Part shown: piece by piece, positions 1 through 7,453 of the stretch
Numbering within the stretch: the first letter of the stretch is position 1
Layout: each line of letters opens with the position of its first letter
NCBI GenBank assembly: GCA_964619155.1
Contig: CAZUEM010000018.1
Location: forward strand, 1 to 37,026
DNA from: CAIXRL01 sp964619155
GTDB taxonomy: Bacteria > Eisenbacteria > RBG-16-71-46
Length of the DNA: 37,026 nucleotides
Reading direction: 5' to 3'
The notes under the pieces: generated by a model
Seen by the model: only the letters and a program-made list of their open reading frames with translations
The model's database searches: none
Told to the model about the DNA's origin: nothing
Position numbers and translations under genes: made by a program

Positions 1-540
1 GGGGGGGGCGGGGGGGGGGGGGGGGGGGGCGCCGGCCCCGGCGCGCCGGCCGCCGCGCCCGCCGACGCCGGCGCCTCGAAGCCGTCCGCGGCGCTCGACG
101 CCGAGAACCCGCTGCGGCTCTCGGGGCTCGCGCTCGCGGGCGCGAACCGCCGCGCCGCCGCGGCCGAGGGCGGCGACGACGGCATCCTCACCGCCGAGGA
201 ACTCGCCGCGCTCGACCTGGCCGGCGTCGAGTGGGTGGTGCTCTCGGCCTGCGACACCGGCGTCGGCTCGCTCGGCGCGGGCGAGGGCGTCTTCGGCCTG
301 CGCCGCGCGCTGCGCGTGGCCGGCGCGCGCACCGTGATCTCGAGCCTGTGGGCCGTCGAGGACCAGTCGGCGCTGCGCTGGATGGAGTCGCTCTACCGCC
401 GCCGGCTGCGCGAGAAGCAGGACGCGGTCGCGAGCGTCAACGGCGCCATGCGCGACGAACTCGCGCGCCGCCGCGGCGCGGGCGAGAGCACGCACCCGTT
501 CTACTGGGCCGGCTTCGTCGCCAGCGGCGACTGGCGGTAG
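1..540 (+). CDS. CHAT-domain protein, C-terminal part (5' end outside window)
   Basis: The frame is open from base 1 to the TAG at 538-540, so the gene begins upstream. The visible part is the C-terminal portion of a CHAT (caspase HetF-associated with TPRs) peptidase-like domain. The strand VVLSACDTGVG carries the predicted catalytic Cys, followed by the family's GVFGLRRAL and VISSLWAVED segments and a terminal HPFYWAGFVASGD. The catalytic His motif would lie upstream and cannot be seen. CHAT domains are caspase-fold proteases or scaffolds, often behind TPR repeats; what this one cleaves is unknown. The first ~30 bases are almost pure G and translate as poly-Gly, then an Ala/Pro/Gly-rich linker up to about base 96. 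This is either low-complexity sequence or an assembly-end artefact. Confidence 0.85.
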   Translation, partial: GGGGGGGGGGAGPGAPAAAPADAGASKPSAALDAENPLRLSGLALAGANRRAAAAEGGDDGILTAEELAALDLAGVEWVVLSACDTGVGSLGAGEGVFGLRRALRVAGARTVISSLWAVEDQSALRWMESLYRRRLREKQDAVASVNGAMRDELARRRGAGESTHPFYWAGFVASGDWR

Positions 541-541
541 G

Positions 542-584
542 GCGCCCCCGCGCTCGCCCGCGCCGCGCGGGCGGCCGGGGGCGC
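542..584 (+). terminator. Hairpin terminator after the CHAT gene
   Basis: An outer 9-bp stem (542-550 with 576-584) encloses an inner 8-bp stem (555-562 with 566-573) around the loop CCG. It starts right after the stop codon at 540. No U tract follows, which is usual for terminators in such GC-rich DNA. Inferred from inverted repeats only. Confidence 0.5.
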
Positions 585-646
585 TCGGGCCGCGCTCGTC
601 GGGTAGCGCTCCGCGGCGGGGCGCCGCGCGGGCAGCATGCCGCGCC

Positions 647-2554
647 ATGACGAACGCACGACCGAAGACCGCGCCGCGCCTCGTGCTCGGCGCCCTCGCC
701 TCGCTGCTCGCGCTCGCCGCCTGCGGCGCCGACCGGCCCGCCGCGCGCGTCGGCGATCCGCTCGCCGAGGAGATCGCGCGCTGGAGCGCGTTCGTCGCCG
801 CCGACACGGCGGGCGATGCGTTCTCGGTGTCCATCCTCCGCGCCACGACCGGCGCCCTCGCGCAGTCGCGCGCCTCGCTCGAGCGCGGGCGGCGGCTGCA
901 CGCGCTGCTGCGGCTGGGCGCCGCGCGCACCTACCTCGAGGCGCTCGCGTTCATGCGCGAGCACCCGGAGGCCGCGGCGTCGCAGGAGGCGCTCGAAGCC
1001 GAGTGGAAGCGCTCGGGCGCCGCGCTGCTCGCCGAGGAGCCCGCGGCGGTCGCGGCCTCGCTCGCCGGCGTGCGTCCCGCCGCCGTGCGCGCGATGGGCG
1101 AGGCCGCGATCCCCGCCGTGCGGATCTCGTACGACGCGAGCCTCGAATACGGCCGCGCCACCGACGCCCACTCGGGGCTCTACTACCTGGGCGAGGCGCA
1201 CGCGCAGCGCCGCATGGTCGAGTTGTGCCGCTCGCTCGGCGAGGCGGCCGCCGCGGGCGCACCGGCCGGCGCGGGCGCACCGCCCGCCGCGGCCGAGCCC
1301 GCGTTCCGCGCGCTCGGGCCCGAGATCGAGGCGCTGCAGGCCGAGATGCTCGCCGTCTACCGCCCGCCCGTCTCGATCGACCGGCACGGCGAGTTCATCG
1401 GCGCGAGCGGGGCGCTGAAGGAGGCGCGCGAGCTGGACGCCGCCGGGCTGCCGCGCGGCGCGCTGCTGCGCTACCTGCAGGCGGTGCTGCGGCTGCAACC
1501 CATGCTGGCGAAGCCGCCCGCGTTCGACGCGGTCGCGACACCCGCGAAGCTCGGCGAGTTCGAATCGCGCTTCGCCGCCGCGGGGCTCGACCACAGCATC
1601 GGGCGGTTGTTCATCGAGACCGCGCGCTGGGACCTCGAGGACACCTCGGCCACCGCCACGCACGCGTCCGCCGCCGCGATCGCCGACGTCGTGCTGCCGC
1701 GCTACCTCGCCGCGCTCGCGCCCGCGAAGCCGCGGCCCGCCGCGCCCGCGCCCGAGGTCACCGTGACGCTCGTGCGCTGGCCCTACACCTGAAACCTCTC
1801 CGACCCGGCAGGTCTGCTGGCACAGGCGGTGGTGGCGGAGTTCGGCGGCAGGGCGCGGTTCGTGGCCGAGAACTACGGCGAGTCCGAGCTGGCGCGCCGC
1901 AACGGCGTCACGCGCTACCCGGCGATCTTCGTCAACGACGTGCTGGTCGCGACGCCGAAGGACTTCGGGTTCTTCGGCCGCGGCGAGGGCGAGGAGTCGG
2001 GCCGCTACGCGCCCCTGAAGAGCGCCGCCAGCCACGAGCGCTTCCGCGCCGACCTCGCGCGCATGATCATGCTGCTGCTCGCGGGCAAGGGCCGCGAGGC
2101 GCGCGCCCATGCCGCGCCCTCGAAGGCCGCCGAGATCGCGGCCATGCCCGGCTTCACGCTCATGGACCTGGACGGCACGCCGATCACGCGCGAGTCGCTC
2201 GCCGGCCGGCCCGTGCTGGTCGAGTTCTGGGCCACCTGGTGCCCGCCCTGCCGCGGCACGCTGCGCTGGCTCGGCGACCTGAAAGCACGCCACGGGGAGC
2301 GCGTCGCGGTCGTCGCGATCGCGATCGAGTCGGACGAGGCGGCCGTGCGCAAGCTCGCGGCCGACCTCAAGCTCCCGGTGCGCTTCGCCATGGGCCAGCC
2401 GCAGGTCGCGCGCGCGTTCGGCGATCTTGGCGCGGTGCCGACGCTGTTCCTGTTCGGCCCCGACGGCCGCACCGAGCAGGTCTTCTACGGCGCCACCCCG
2501 ACGCTGCACGCCGACGCGGAAGCGCGGCTCGCGAAGCTGCTGGCGAAGGGCTAG
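647..2554 (+). CDS. Putative selenoprotein: lipoprotein with Sec thioredoxin-fold domain and C-terminal TlpA-like domain (UGA at 1790 read as Sec382)
   Basis: Read as one 635-residue protein in which the in-frame TGA at 1790-1792 encodes selenocysteine 382. Residues 1-26 are a lipoprotein signal with lipobox LAAC. Residues ~27-370 are a helical domain I do not recognise. Residues ~371-480 look like a thioredoxin fold: strand TVTLVRWPYT, then U-N-L-S (UxxS), a helix, and TRYPAIFVND with the cis-Pro-type P425. Residues ~500-635 are a TlpA/ResA-like thioredoxin with WATWCPPC (C532, C535). The same frame stays open with unchanged GC3 on both sides of the TGA, and the thioredoxin fold would be cut at its active site if TGA were a stop. 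A fdhF-like SECIS follows (1805-1820). Predicted to be a periplasmic, membrane-anchored thiol/selenol oxidoreductase. An automatic caller would split it into 647-1792 and 1829-2554. The alternative is a nonsense-disrupted pseudogene, which the hairpin argues against. Confidence 0.82.
1790..1792 (+). other. Candidate selenocysteine codon (UGA) in the thioredoxin-fold active site
   Basis: This TGA lies in frame between RWPYT and NLSDP, where a thioredoxin-fold protein carries its redox Cys at the end of strand beta-1. TGA is an ordinary stop for other genes here (for example 6748-6750 and 27608-27610), so this is not a genome-wide code change. Confidence 0.8.
1805..1820 (+). promoter_or_regulatory. 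Bacterial SECIS hairpin, fdhF-like
   Basis: The stem CCGGC (1805-1809) pairs with GCUGG (1816-1820), including one G-U pair, around the six-base loop AGGUCU. E. coli fdhF has the same loop closed by the same GC pairs (GCAGGUCUGC). Eighteen bases separate the UGA from the loop GGU, the same spacing as fdhF by my recollection of that sequence. This is the element bound by SelB during Sec insertion. The hairpin is seen in the sequence; the role is inferred from the match. Confidence 0.8.
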
Positions 2555-2601
2555 GCGGCTCGGGCCGCCGGCGCTGGCGCGCGCCGCGCCGCCCCGCTAG
2601 G

Positions 2602-3318
2602 GTGCGCGGCTTCGCGGCCCATCGCGCTCGCGTGGCCGCATCGCCCGGGGGATTCGTGACGCTCTCCGCCATCGCGCTGCTCGCCGGCCTCGCCGCCGCC
2701 GACACCCTGCCCGCCGCCGATTCGCTCGCCGCGCCGCTCGCGCGGCCGCGGCCCGTGGCCGTCGCGCCCACCTGAAGCGGCTGACCCGGCGAGGGCGCGC
2801 CGCTCCGGGGGAGCGGCCTGCATTCGAAGTGGGTGACGTCGCTGCGCTGGGTGGACACCGGCCTGCCGCGCTCGCGCTGGCGCGCGACCACCAGCGTGCG
2901 CGTGCACCCGACGCTGCAGCTCGGGCTCGAGTGGAACCCCGTGGCCGAGGAGGCCGGGCCGCTCGTCACCTGGTTCTGGCTGACCGAGACCGAGACGCGG
3001 CCCGCGCTGTTCGCCGGCACCAGCTCGGACCGGATCGGCTCGCCGCCGCACACGCAGTCGTACTACCTGACGCTCGCCAAGTACCTGCCCGCCGTGCGGC
3101 TCGCGCCCTACGTGAGCCTCAACTGGTCGGAGTGGGACGAGGCGTTCAACGTGCCCTTCGGCGCGAGCGTCGAACTGGGCGGCGGATATTCGCTGCGGCC
3201 CATGTACGATGGGCGCCGCTCGCACCTGCTGGGCACGTGGGCCGGCGAGCGCTGGAGCGCCACGCTGATCTGGGTCTGGTACGAAAAGGCCGGCGCGTCC
3301 GTGTCGGTCGGGTTCTAG
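2602..3318 (+). CDS. Putative selenoprotein: small envelope beta-barrel-like protein with U-x-x-U motif (UGA at 2773 and 2782)
   Basis: One frame runs from a GTG at 2602 (alternatives 2632, 2656) to TAG at 3316-3318, interrupted only by TGA at 2773 and 2782, which encode U-S-G-U if read as Sec. Before the motif lies a signal-peptide-like segment (basic start, then FVTLSAIALLAGLAAA) and an Ala/Pro linker. After it come about 175 residues of alternating aromatic and polar strands (SLRWVDTG, LQLGLEWNP, VTWFWL, PYVSLNWSEW, ATLIWVWYEK) ending in SVSVGF. A C-terminal Phe is typical of outer-membrane beta-barrels. The 2602 start is preferred because it supplies positive charges for a signal peptide; 2656 has the better Shine-Dalgarno (GGGGGA). 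If TGA were a stop, only 2833-3318 would be a gene, without a signal peptide. GC3 is uniformly high across both TGAs. Function is unknown. A U-x-x-U pair suggests redox or soft-metal binding. The gene starts 47 bases after the preceding selenoprotein and ends 13 bases before the TRASH-TlpA gene. Confidence 0.65.
2773..2784 (+). other. Two candidate selenocysteine codons, UGA-Ser-Gly-UGA
   Basis: TGA AGC GGC TGA lies in a frame whose flanks both look coding. The spacing reproduces a CxxC redox or metal motif with both cysteines replaced by Sec (residues 58 and 61 from the 2602 start). A double sequencing error or two nonsense mutations exactly three codons apart would be a less simple explanation. 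Confidence 0.6.
2799..2817 (+). promoter_or_regulatory. Candidate SECIS hairpin for the U-x-x-U gene
   Basis: A perfect 8-bp stem (GCCGCUCC with GGAGCGGC) closes a GGG loop. It lies 31 bases after the first UGA and 22 bases after the second. Bacterial SECIS elements, as I recall the published pattern, have a small apical loop with G in the first two positions about 16-37 bases from the UGA, so both fit. Unlike the 1805 hairpin, the loop does not match fdhF. It sits inside the reading frame, which argues against a terminator. Confidence 0.5.
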
Positions 3319-3323
3319 GAGGA
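3317..3323 (+). promoter_or_regulatory. Strong Shine-Dalgarno deciding the GTG start at 3332
   Basis: AGGAGGA overlaps the stop of the preceding gene and lies 8 bases before the GTG at 3332, whose product begins with a clear signal peptide. Confidence 0.7.
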
Positions 3324-3331
3324 TCGTTCGA

Positions 3332-4009
3332 GTGAAGCGCCTGTTCGGAGTGCTGCTGCTGGCCGCATCGCTGCTGGCCCCGCTCGCCGTGGCCGCCGCC
3401 GCGCGCGAGGCCATCTGCCACGTCTGCCGCGTGCGCGAGGGCACGACGCACCCCGAGCCCGTGCGCGCGACGCGCACGCACGAGGGCGTCGAGTACGGGT
3501 TCTGCTCCGACAAGTGCGCGCGCGAGTTCGCCGCCGACCCGGCCGCGTTCCTGCCGCCCACGTTCCCGCGGCCCGCGCCGGCGTTCCGCCTGCGCGACCT
3601 CTCCGGCGGCGAGATCACGCTTGCGGACCTGCGCGGCCGCGTCGTGCTGCTCGACTTCTGGGCCACCTGGTGCGCGCCGTGCCTCAAGTCCATGCCCGAG
3701 CTGGAAGCGCTCCACCGGCGCTACGGCGCGAAAGGCCTGACCGTGCTCGGGGTCTCGACCGATGAAGGCGGCGCCGAGCTGGTGCGCAAGTTCGCGAAGG
3801 CGCGGAAGGTCACGTACCCCATCGCGCTCGACGACGAGCGCGCGCCCGCGTGGGCCGACTACCGCGTGAAGGCAGTGCCGTCGGCGTTCCTGATCGACCG
3901 CGAGGGCCAAATCGTCGCCCAGTGGACCGGCGCGGCGCCCGACAAGAAGGCGCTGGCCGCGAAGCTCGAGGAGTTGCTCGCCGCCGGGCCCGCTGCGGCG
4001 ACACCCTAG
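3332..4009 (+). CDS. Periplasmic TRASH/YHS-like Cys domain fused to TlpA-type thioredoxin
   Basis: A 225-residue protein starting at GTG. Residues 1-23 are a signal peptide. Residues 27-75 form a small metal-binding-like domain with C29-x2-C32 and FCSDKCAREF (C58, C62), resembling TRASH/YHS domains known from heavy-metal sensing and transport proteins. Residues ~80-225 are an AhpC/TSA-Redoxin type TlpA domain with WATWCAPC (C114, C117), KAVPSAFLIDREG with the cis-Pro, and no second membrane segment. TlpA/ResA proteins reduce disulfides in the periplasm, for example during cytochrome c or CuA maturation. Here the Cys-rich domain suggests delivery of reductant to, or protection of, a metal site. 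It follows two putative selenoproteins in what looks like one transcript, so all three may act on the same envelope substrate. Partner and metal cannot be told from sequence. Confidence 0.85.
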   Translation: MKRLFGVLLLAASLLAPLAVAAAAREAICHVCRVREGTTHPEPVRATRTHEGVEYGFCSDKCAREFAADPAAFLPPTFPRPAPAFRLRDLSGGEITLADLRGRVVLLDFWATWCAPCLKSMPELEALHRRYGAKGLTVLGVSTDEGGAELVRKFAKARKVTYPIALDDERAPAWADYRVKAVPSAFLIDREGQIVAQWTGAAPDKKALAAKLEELLAAGPAAATP

Positions 4010-4020
4010 GGGAGCACTTG

Positions 4021-4263
4021 ATGAGCGCGAGCCAGCCCAACAACCCGCTGCACGGCGTCACGCTGGAGCAGATGGTGCGCGAGATGGTGGACGCATACGG
4101 CTGGGAAGGCCTGGCCCGCGACGTGCCCGCCAACTGCTTCCGCGTGAACCCGACCCTGACCTCCGCCCTCAAGTACCTCCGCAAGGCCCCGCGCGCGCGG
4201 CGGAAGGTCGAGGAGGTGTACCTCGCGTTCGTGCGCCGGCGGGGCCGGGGCGCGAAGGCGTAA
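4021..4263 (+). CDS. VF530-family (DUF2132) small DNA-binding protein
   Basis: An 80-residue protein with the family signature: NPLHGVTLEQMV near the N-terminus, YGWEGLA, NCFRVNPTL and LKYLRKAPRAR followed by KVEEVYL. VF530 proteins are small basic SAP-like helical DNA-binding proteins of unclear role. The start is set by AGGGGAG upstream of ATG 4021, 11 bases after the stop of the TlpA gene. It may only be co-transcribed by proximity; nothing ties it to redox function. Length and motifs match the family well. Confidence 0.85.
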   Translation: MSASQPNNPLHGVTLEQMVREMVDAYGWEGLARDVPANCFRVNPTLTSALKYLRKAPRARRKVEEVYLAFVRRRGRGAKA

Positions 4264-4383
4264 GGGTCCGGCCACGGGGAAACGGCGCCGATACCCGCGC
4301 GGTGAGCGGCCTGGGAGGGGTGTCTGGCCCGCCACGGAACGCGGGAGTAGGCTCCACAACGTCCCGTTGGGCTGGAGGGCCAC

Positions 4384-6750
4384 ATGTCTCGCCCCGGCAG
4401 CGCCGGCCTGCTGCTCCTGCTCCTAGGTTTCACCGCCTCGCCCTGCGTCGCGGTCGTCGGTCACCCGTCCGACTGGCAGGAGCGGTTCTCGCTACCCGTC
4501 GCCGACGACCACGTGCTGTGCGCGACCGAGTACCGTGGTGAGCTCTACGTCGGCGGCCGCTTCCAGGTGATCGGCGGCGTGCGGGCCCGCCACATCGCGC
4601 GGTGGGACGGCAGCACCTGGCGCGAAGTGGGCGGCGGCCTCGGCGGCGACGTGTGGTCGCTCGCCGTGTACCAGGACCGGCTCGTCGCCGGCGGTTGGAT
4701 GGGGCGGGGCGGCGAAGCCGGCGTGATGCACTTTGACGGCGTCCGCTGGGCGCCGCTCGGCGAGGCTCCGCCGGACTTCGTCGGTGTCCTGCTGCCCACC
4801 GACTCGGGTCTCGTCGCCGGGGGTTTCTCTTTCCAGGCGAACGCCTGGAACGTGGCGCGCTGGGATGGCACGCGCTGGACGGCGATGGGTGATGGGTTCG
4901 ATGGCACAGTGAGTGCGCTCGCGGAGTTCCAGGGCAGCGTGTACGCCGCGGGCTACTTCGATTCCAGCGGGACGACGAGGGTGGCCGGGCTCGCACGCTG
5001 GAACGGCGCCTCCTGGGAGGCCGTCGGTGGAGGCATGTCCGGCGATCTGGGCTCTTCCGTCTACCGGCTCGCGGTGCACGCCGGCACGCTCGTGGCGGGC
5101 GGGCTGTTCTCTCGCGCCGGAACCGTGGACGCGCGTTTCCTCGCGCGTTGGGATGGGGCGCGCTGGGACAGCCTTCCTTCGATCGTCCCACCTCGCGCGG
5201 CCGGCGTCGGGGCTCTGGCCAGCTGGAACGACACGCTCTATGCCAGCGTCGGCGGGGTTCCGCTGGCGCGCTGGGGTGGTGCCGGGTGGCAGGTGGTCGC
5301 GGGCATGGGCCAGTGCAGGCAACTCTTGGCCACCCCCCATCTGGGGCTGGTCGCGCTGGGGGCCACGCGCAGGGACACGCTCACGGGCGCCCTCCTGGGG
5401 CGGGACGTGCTGGCGTGGGACGGCGCGTGGCACGCGTTCGAACCGTGGACCGATGCGATGCACGGGCTCATCCGGCCGAACGACACCGGAATCGACCCGT
5501 ACGAGCGCTGGCCGGCGTTCGCGCAGCAGGCTCGCGACGTGACGGTGTATCGGGATCATCTGTGGCTGATGTCGGACGGCTCGCAAGCCAGCGCGGGAAC
5601 GCCCACGGGGTGGCTCCACCTCGGGAGCGTCGTGCGCTGGGACGGGGAGTCGTGGCACGACGAGACGCCGCCCGGCCTGGGCGATCCCGCACACCTGATT
5701 GCCGCCGAGGACACGTTGCTCGCGGCAGGTCGAGGCGCCGATGCCTCCAATGCCTCGAACCTGTTGACGTACGACGGCACCGGGTGGACGCCGCTCGGCC
5801 AGCTTTCGGGATCGGTGACGGCCCTCGGGCGCTGGCGCGGGGCGTGGTACGCCGCGACGGGCCCGGGGTCGACCGGGGCGGCCCAGCTGTATCGCTGGGA
5901 GGGGCCGGTACCCGGCTGGCGGCAGGTCGGCAGCTTCGGGCCCGGCTATCCGTACGTCCAGCAACTCGTCGCGCTCGGCGACACGCTGGTGTGCGGCGGC
6001 AGCTTCGGCTCGGTGGATGGCGTCCCGGCGAGCAACCTCGCGGGCTTCGACGGCAGCCGCTGGTTCGCGTTGAGCGGCGGCGCGTGGTTGAGCGGAAGCG
6101 TGAGCGATATGACGCTCTTCGAAGGCCGGCTGTGGTGTACGGGCTCGTGGGAAGCGCCCGGGGCCCGCAGCTCGCTGGCGGTGTGGGAGCACGGCGCATG
6201 GAACCCAGTCGCCGCGCCCGGCACCATGTTCAACCTCGCCGAGTACCGCGGCCGGCTCTTCGGCGCGACGCGGCTCGGCTTCAGAAGTGGCGAAGTGATG
6301 ATGTGGGATGGAGCCGCGTGGCAGGGACTCGCGGGTTCGCCGCTCTGGCCGGGCTACATGGCGGGAACCTCGAGCGGGCTCTTTGTCACGGGCCGCTTCA
6401 CTTCGGCGGGTGGAAGGCCGAGCTACGGGCTCGCGTTGTGGCAGGGAGATCCCGGAACCTCCACGCCCAAGGGCGCCCTGCACCTCGCTCAGCCGTGGCC
6501 CAATCCCACGAGCGCCGGCGCGAGTTTCGCGTTCACGCTGCCCCGGTCCGGTCGCGCGCGTGTCGCCGTTCTGGACGTTCGCGGCGCGCTCGTGGCCGAG
6601 CTCGCCGACGGCTTCTACGAGGCCGGCTCGCACTTCCTCTCCTGGAACTTCGTCGATCGTGAGGGAAACCGCCTTGGGCGCGGCGTCTACTTCGTCCGAC
6701 TGCGGGCGCCCGGCGGAATCGACGAGACGCGACGCGTAGTGTGGCTCTGA
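4384..6750 (+). CDS. Secreted repeat protein (galactose-oxidase/kelch-like WDG repeats) with C-terminal FlgD-like sorting domain
   Basis: A 788-residue protein. Residues 1-23 are a signal peptide (LLLLLLGFTASPCVAV). Residues ~30-690 consist of about a dozen repeats, each with a strand like LARWNGASWEAVGGG or VARWDGTRWTAMG followed by LVAGG-type strands. This is a beta-propeller-like pattern often annotated as a hypothetical delta-60/kelch-type protein. Residues ~700-788 (LAQPWPNPTSAG, ARVAVLDVRGALV, GVYFVRLRAPGG) are a FlgD Ig-like C-terminal domain, which in FCB-group relatives acts as a secretion or surface-anchoring signal. GGAG upstream of ATG 4384 supports the start. Predicted to be exported and surface-exposed. 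The ligand or substrate is unknown. It lies at the edge of the accessory island. Confidence 0.8.
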   Translation: MSRPGSAGLLLLLLGFTASPCVAVVGHPSDWQERFSLPVADDHVLCATEYRGELYVGGRFQVIGGVRARHIARWDGSTWREVGGGLGGDVWSLAVYQDRLVAGGWMGRGGEAGVMHFDGVRWAPLGEAPPDFVGVLLPTDSGLVAGGFSFQANAWNVARWDGTRWTAMGDGFDGTVSALAEFQGSVYAAGYFDSSGTTRVAGLARWNGASWEAVGGGMSGDLGSSVYRLAVHAGTLVAGGLFSRAGTVDARFLARWDGARWDSLPSIVPPRAAGVGALASWNDTLYASVGGVPLARWGGAGWQVVAGMGQCRQLLATPHLGLVALGATRRDTLTGALLGRDVLAWDGAWHAFEPWTDAMHGLIRPNDTGIDPYERWPAFAQQARDVTVYRDHLWLMSDGSQASAGTPTGWLHLGSVVRWDGESWHDETPPGLGDPAHLIAAEDTLLAAGRGADASNASNLLTYDGTGWTPLGQLSGSVTALGRWRGAWYAATGPGSTGAAQLYRWEGPVPGWRQVGSFGPGYPYVQQLVALGDTLVCGGSFGSVDGVPASNLAGFDGSRWFALSGGAWLSGSVSDMTLFEGRLWCTGSWEAPGARSSLAVWEHGAWNPVAAPGTMFNLAEYRGRLFGATRLGFRSGEVMMWDGAAWQGLAGSPLWPGYMAGTSSGLFVTGRFTSAGGRPSYGLALWQGDPGTSTPKGALHLAQPWPNPTSAGASFAFTLPRSGRARVAVLDVRGALVAELADGFYEAGSHFLSWNFVDREGNRLGRGVYFVRLRAPGGIDETRRVVWL

Positions 6751-6754
6751 GGTC

Positions 6755-6770
6755 CGGCGAACACCGGATC
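6755..6770 (+). terminator. Short hairpin after the WDG-repeat gene
   Basis: TCCGG pairs with CCGGA around CGAACA just past the TGA at 6750. The stem is short and has no U tract, so the terminator call is weak. Confidence 0.25.
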
Positions 6771-6793
6771 GCTCGTGCGGCGCTCGGCATTGC

Positions 6794-7029
6794 CCCGATT
6801 TCAGGTGGTCTCGCATCGTTACGAGCGCTCCAGCGTCATCCTGACCTCGAACAAGTCGGTCACCGAGTGGCCGGAGGTCTTCGGCGACCACGCCATCGCC
6901 ACCGCCATCCTCGACCGGCTGCTGCACCACAGCCACGTGCTCTCGATCAAGGGCAACAGCAACCGGCTCCGCGAGCGGGCCATCGCTGCCGCCCGCAGCC
7001 CCGAACCCCAGCCCGTCCCGACCGCATGA
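6794..7029 (+). pseudogene. IS21-family istB (transposition ATPase) remnant, C-terminal end only
   Basis: About 78 codons matching the C-terminus of IstB-like ATP-binding proteins: QVVSHRYERSSVILTSNKS, EWPEVFGDHAIATAILDRLL, HHSHVLSIKGNSNRLRE. The Walker motifs and the N-terminal two thirds are missing, and the frame fuses to unrelated sequence just after the preceding gene's hairpin. IstB assists IstA in IS21 transposition. This copy cannot work alone. The right-end repeats of the element follow at 7073. Confidence 0.8.
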
Positions 7030-7072
7030 GAAACCCGGACGGCCCCACCCGCACCCCACCCCGCCCGCGGGG

Positions 7073-7118
7073 GTGGTCCACTTTTCAAAGTTCGAAGTGG
7101 TCTACTTTTCAGTGTTCG
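7073..7118 (+). repeat. IS21-type terminal direct repeats (two copies, 22 bp each)
   Basis: Copies at 7073-7094 and 7097-7118 begin GTGGTCCACTTTTC and GTGGTCTACTTTTC and agree at 19 of 22 bases. Tandem repeats of this type, with the GTGGTCCACTTTT core, are typical of IS21-like element ends, where the transposase binds. Their place just past the istB remnant fits the right end of that element. IS110-type sequence begins immediately after, so the IS21 element appears to have inserted into, or next to, an older IS110 copy. Confidence 0.65.
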
Positions 7119-7120
7119 TT

Positions 7121-7453
7121 GCCAGCCCACGCCAGGTGGAGTCCTACCTCGGTCTCGTGCCGAGCGAGCGAAGCTCCGGCGAGCGCCAGCGTCGCGGGCG
7201 CATCACCAAGGCCGGCAACAGTCGGGCGAGGTGGCTGCTCGTTCAGGCGGCGTGGGCGCTCATGCGGTCGAAGCGGGCCGACGCGGAGCCACTGCGACGC
7301 TGGGCGCAGCGCATCGCGCTTCGGCGCGGGACCAAGACGGCCATCGTCGCGCTCGCTCGCAAGCTCGCGGGGATCCTGTTCGCCATGTGGAGCGACGGCT
7401 CTGACTACGAGAAGAGAGAGGGCTGCCCGCAGCAGGTTGGCGCATCACACTGA
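7121..7453 (+). pseudogene. IS110-family transposase remnant, C-terminal part
   Basis: About 110 codons matching the C-terminal Transposase_20 part of IS110/IS116/IS902 transposases: ASPRQVESYLGLVPSERSSG, GRITKAGNSRARWLLVQAAW, then KTAIVALARKLAGILFAMW and a DYEK tail. The N-terminal DEDD catalytic domain is absent because the frame runs into IS21 end repeats. The fragment itself carries no internal stops, which suggests a fairly recent truncation. Confidence 0.85.

Noticed and set aside
437..2509. Long antisense open frame opposite the selenoprotein gene
   Set aside because: It is Arg/Ala/Gly-rich with no domain and arises from strong GC3 bias on the plus strand. It also spans two real genes.
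1790..2784. UGA codons as nonsense mutations or as a changed genetic code
   Set aside because: A fdhF-identical hairpin follows the first UGA, coding bias continues on both sides of each, and TGA ends normal genes elsewhere in the window.
2799..2817. Hairpin as a transcription terminator
   Set aside because: It lies inside a frame that continues for 167 codons with good coding bias and has no U tract. It fits SECIS spacing better.
7073..7118. Two 22-bp repeats as a minimal CRISPR array
   Set aside because: Only two bases lie between copies and there are no cas genes. IS21 end repeats explain them.
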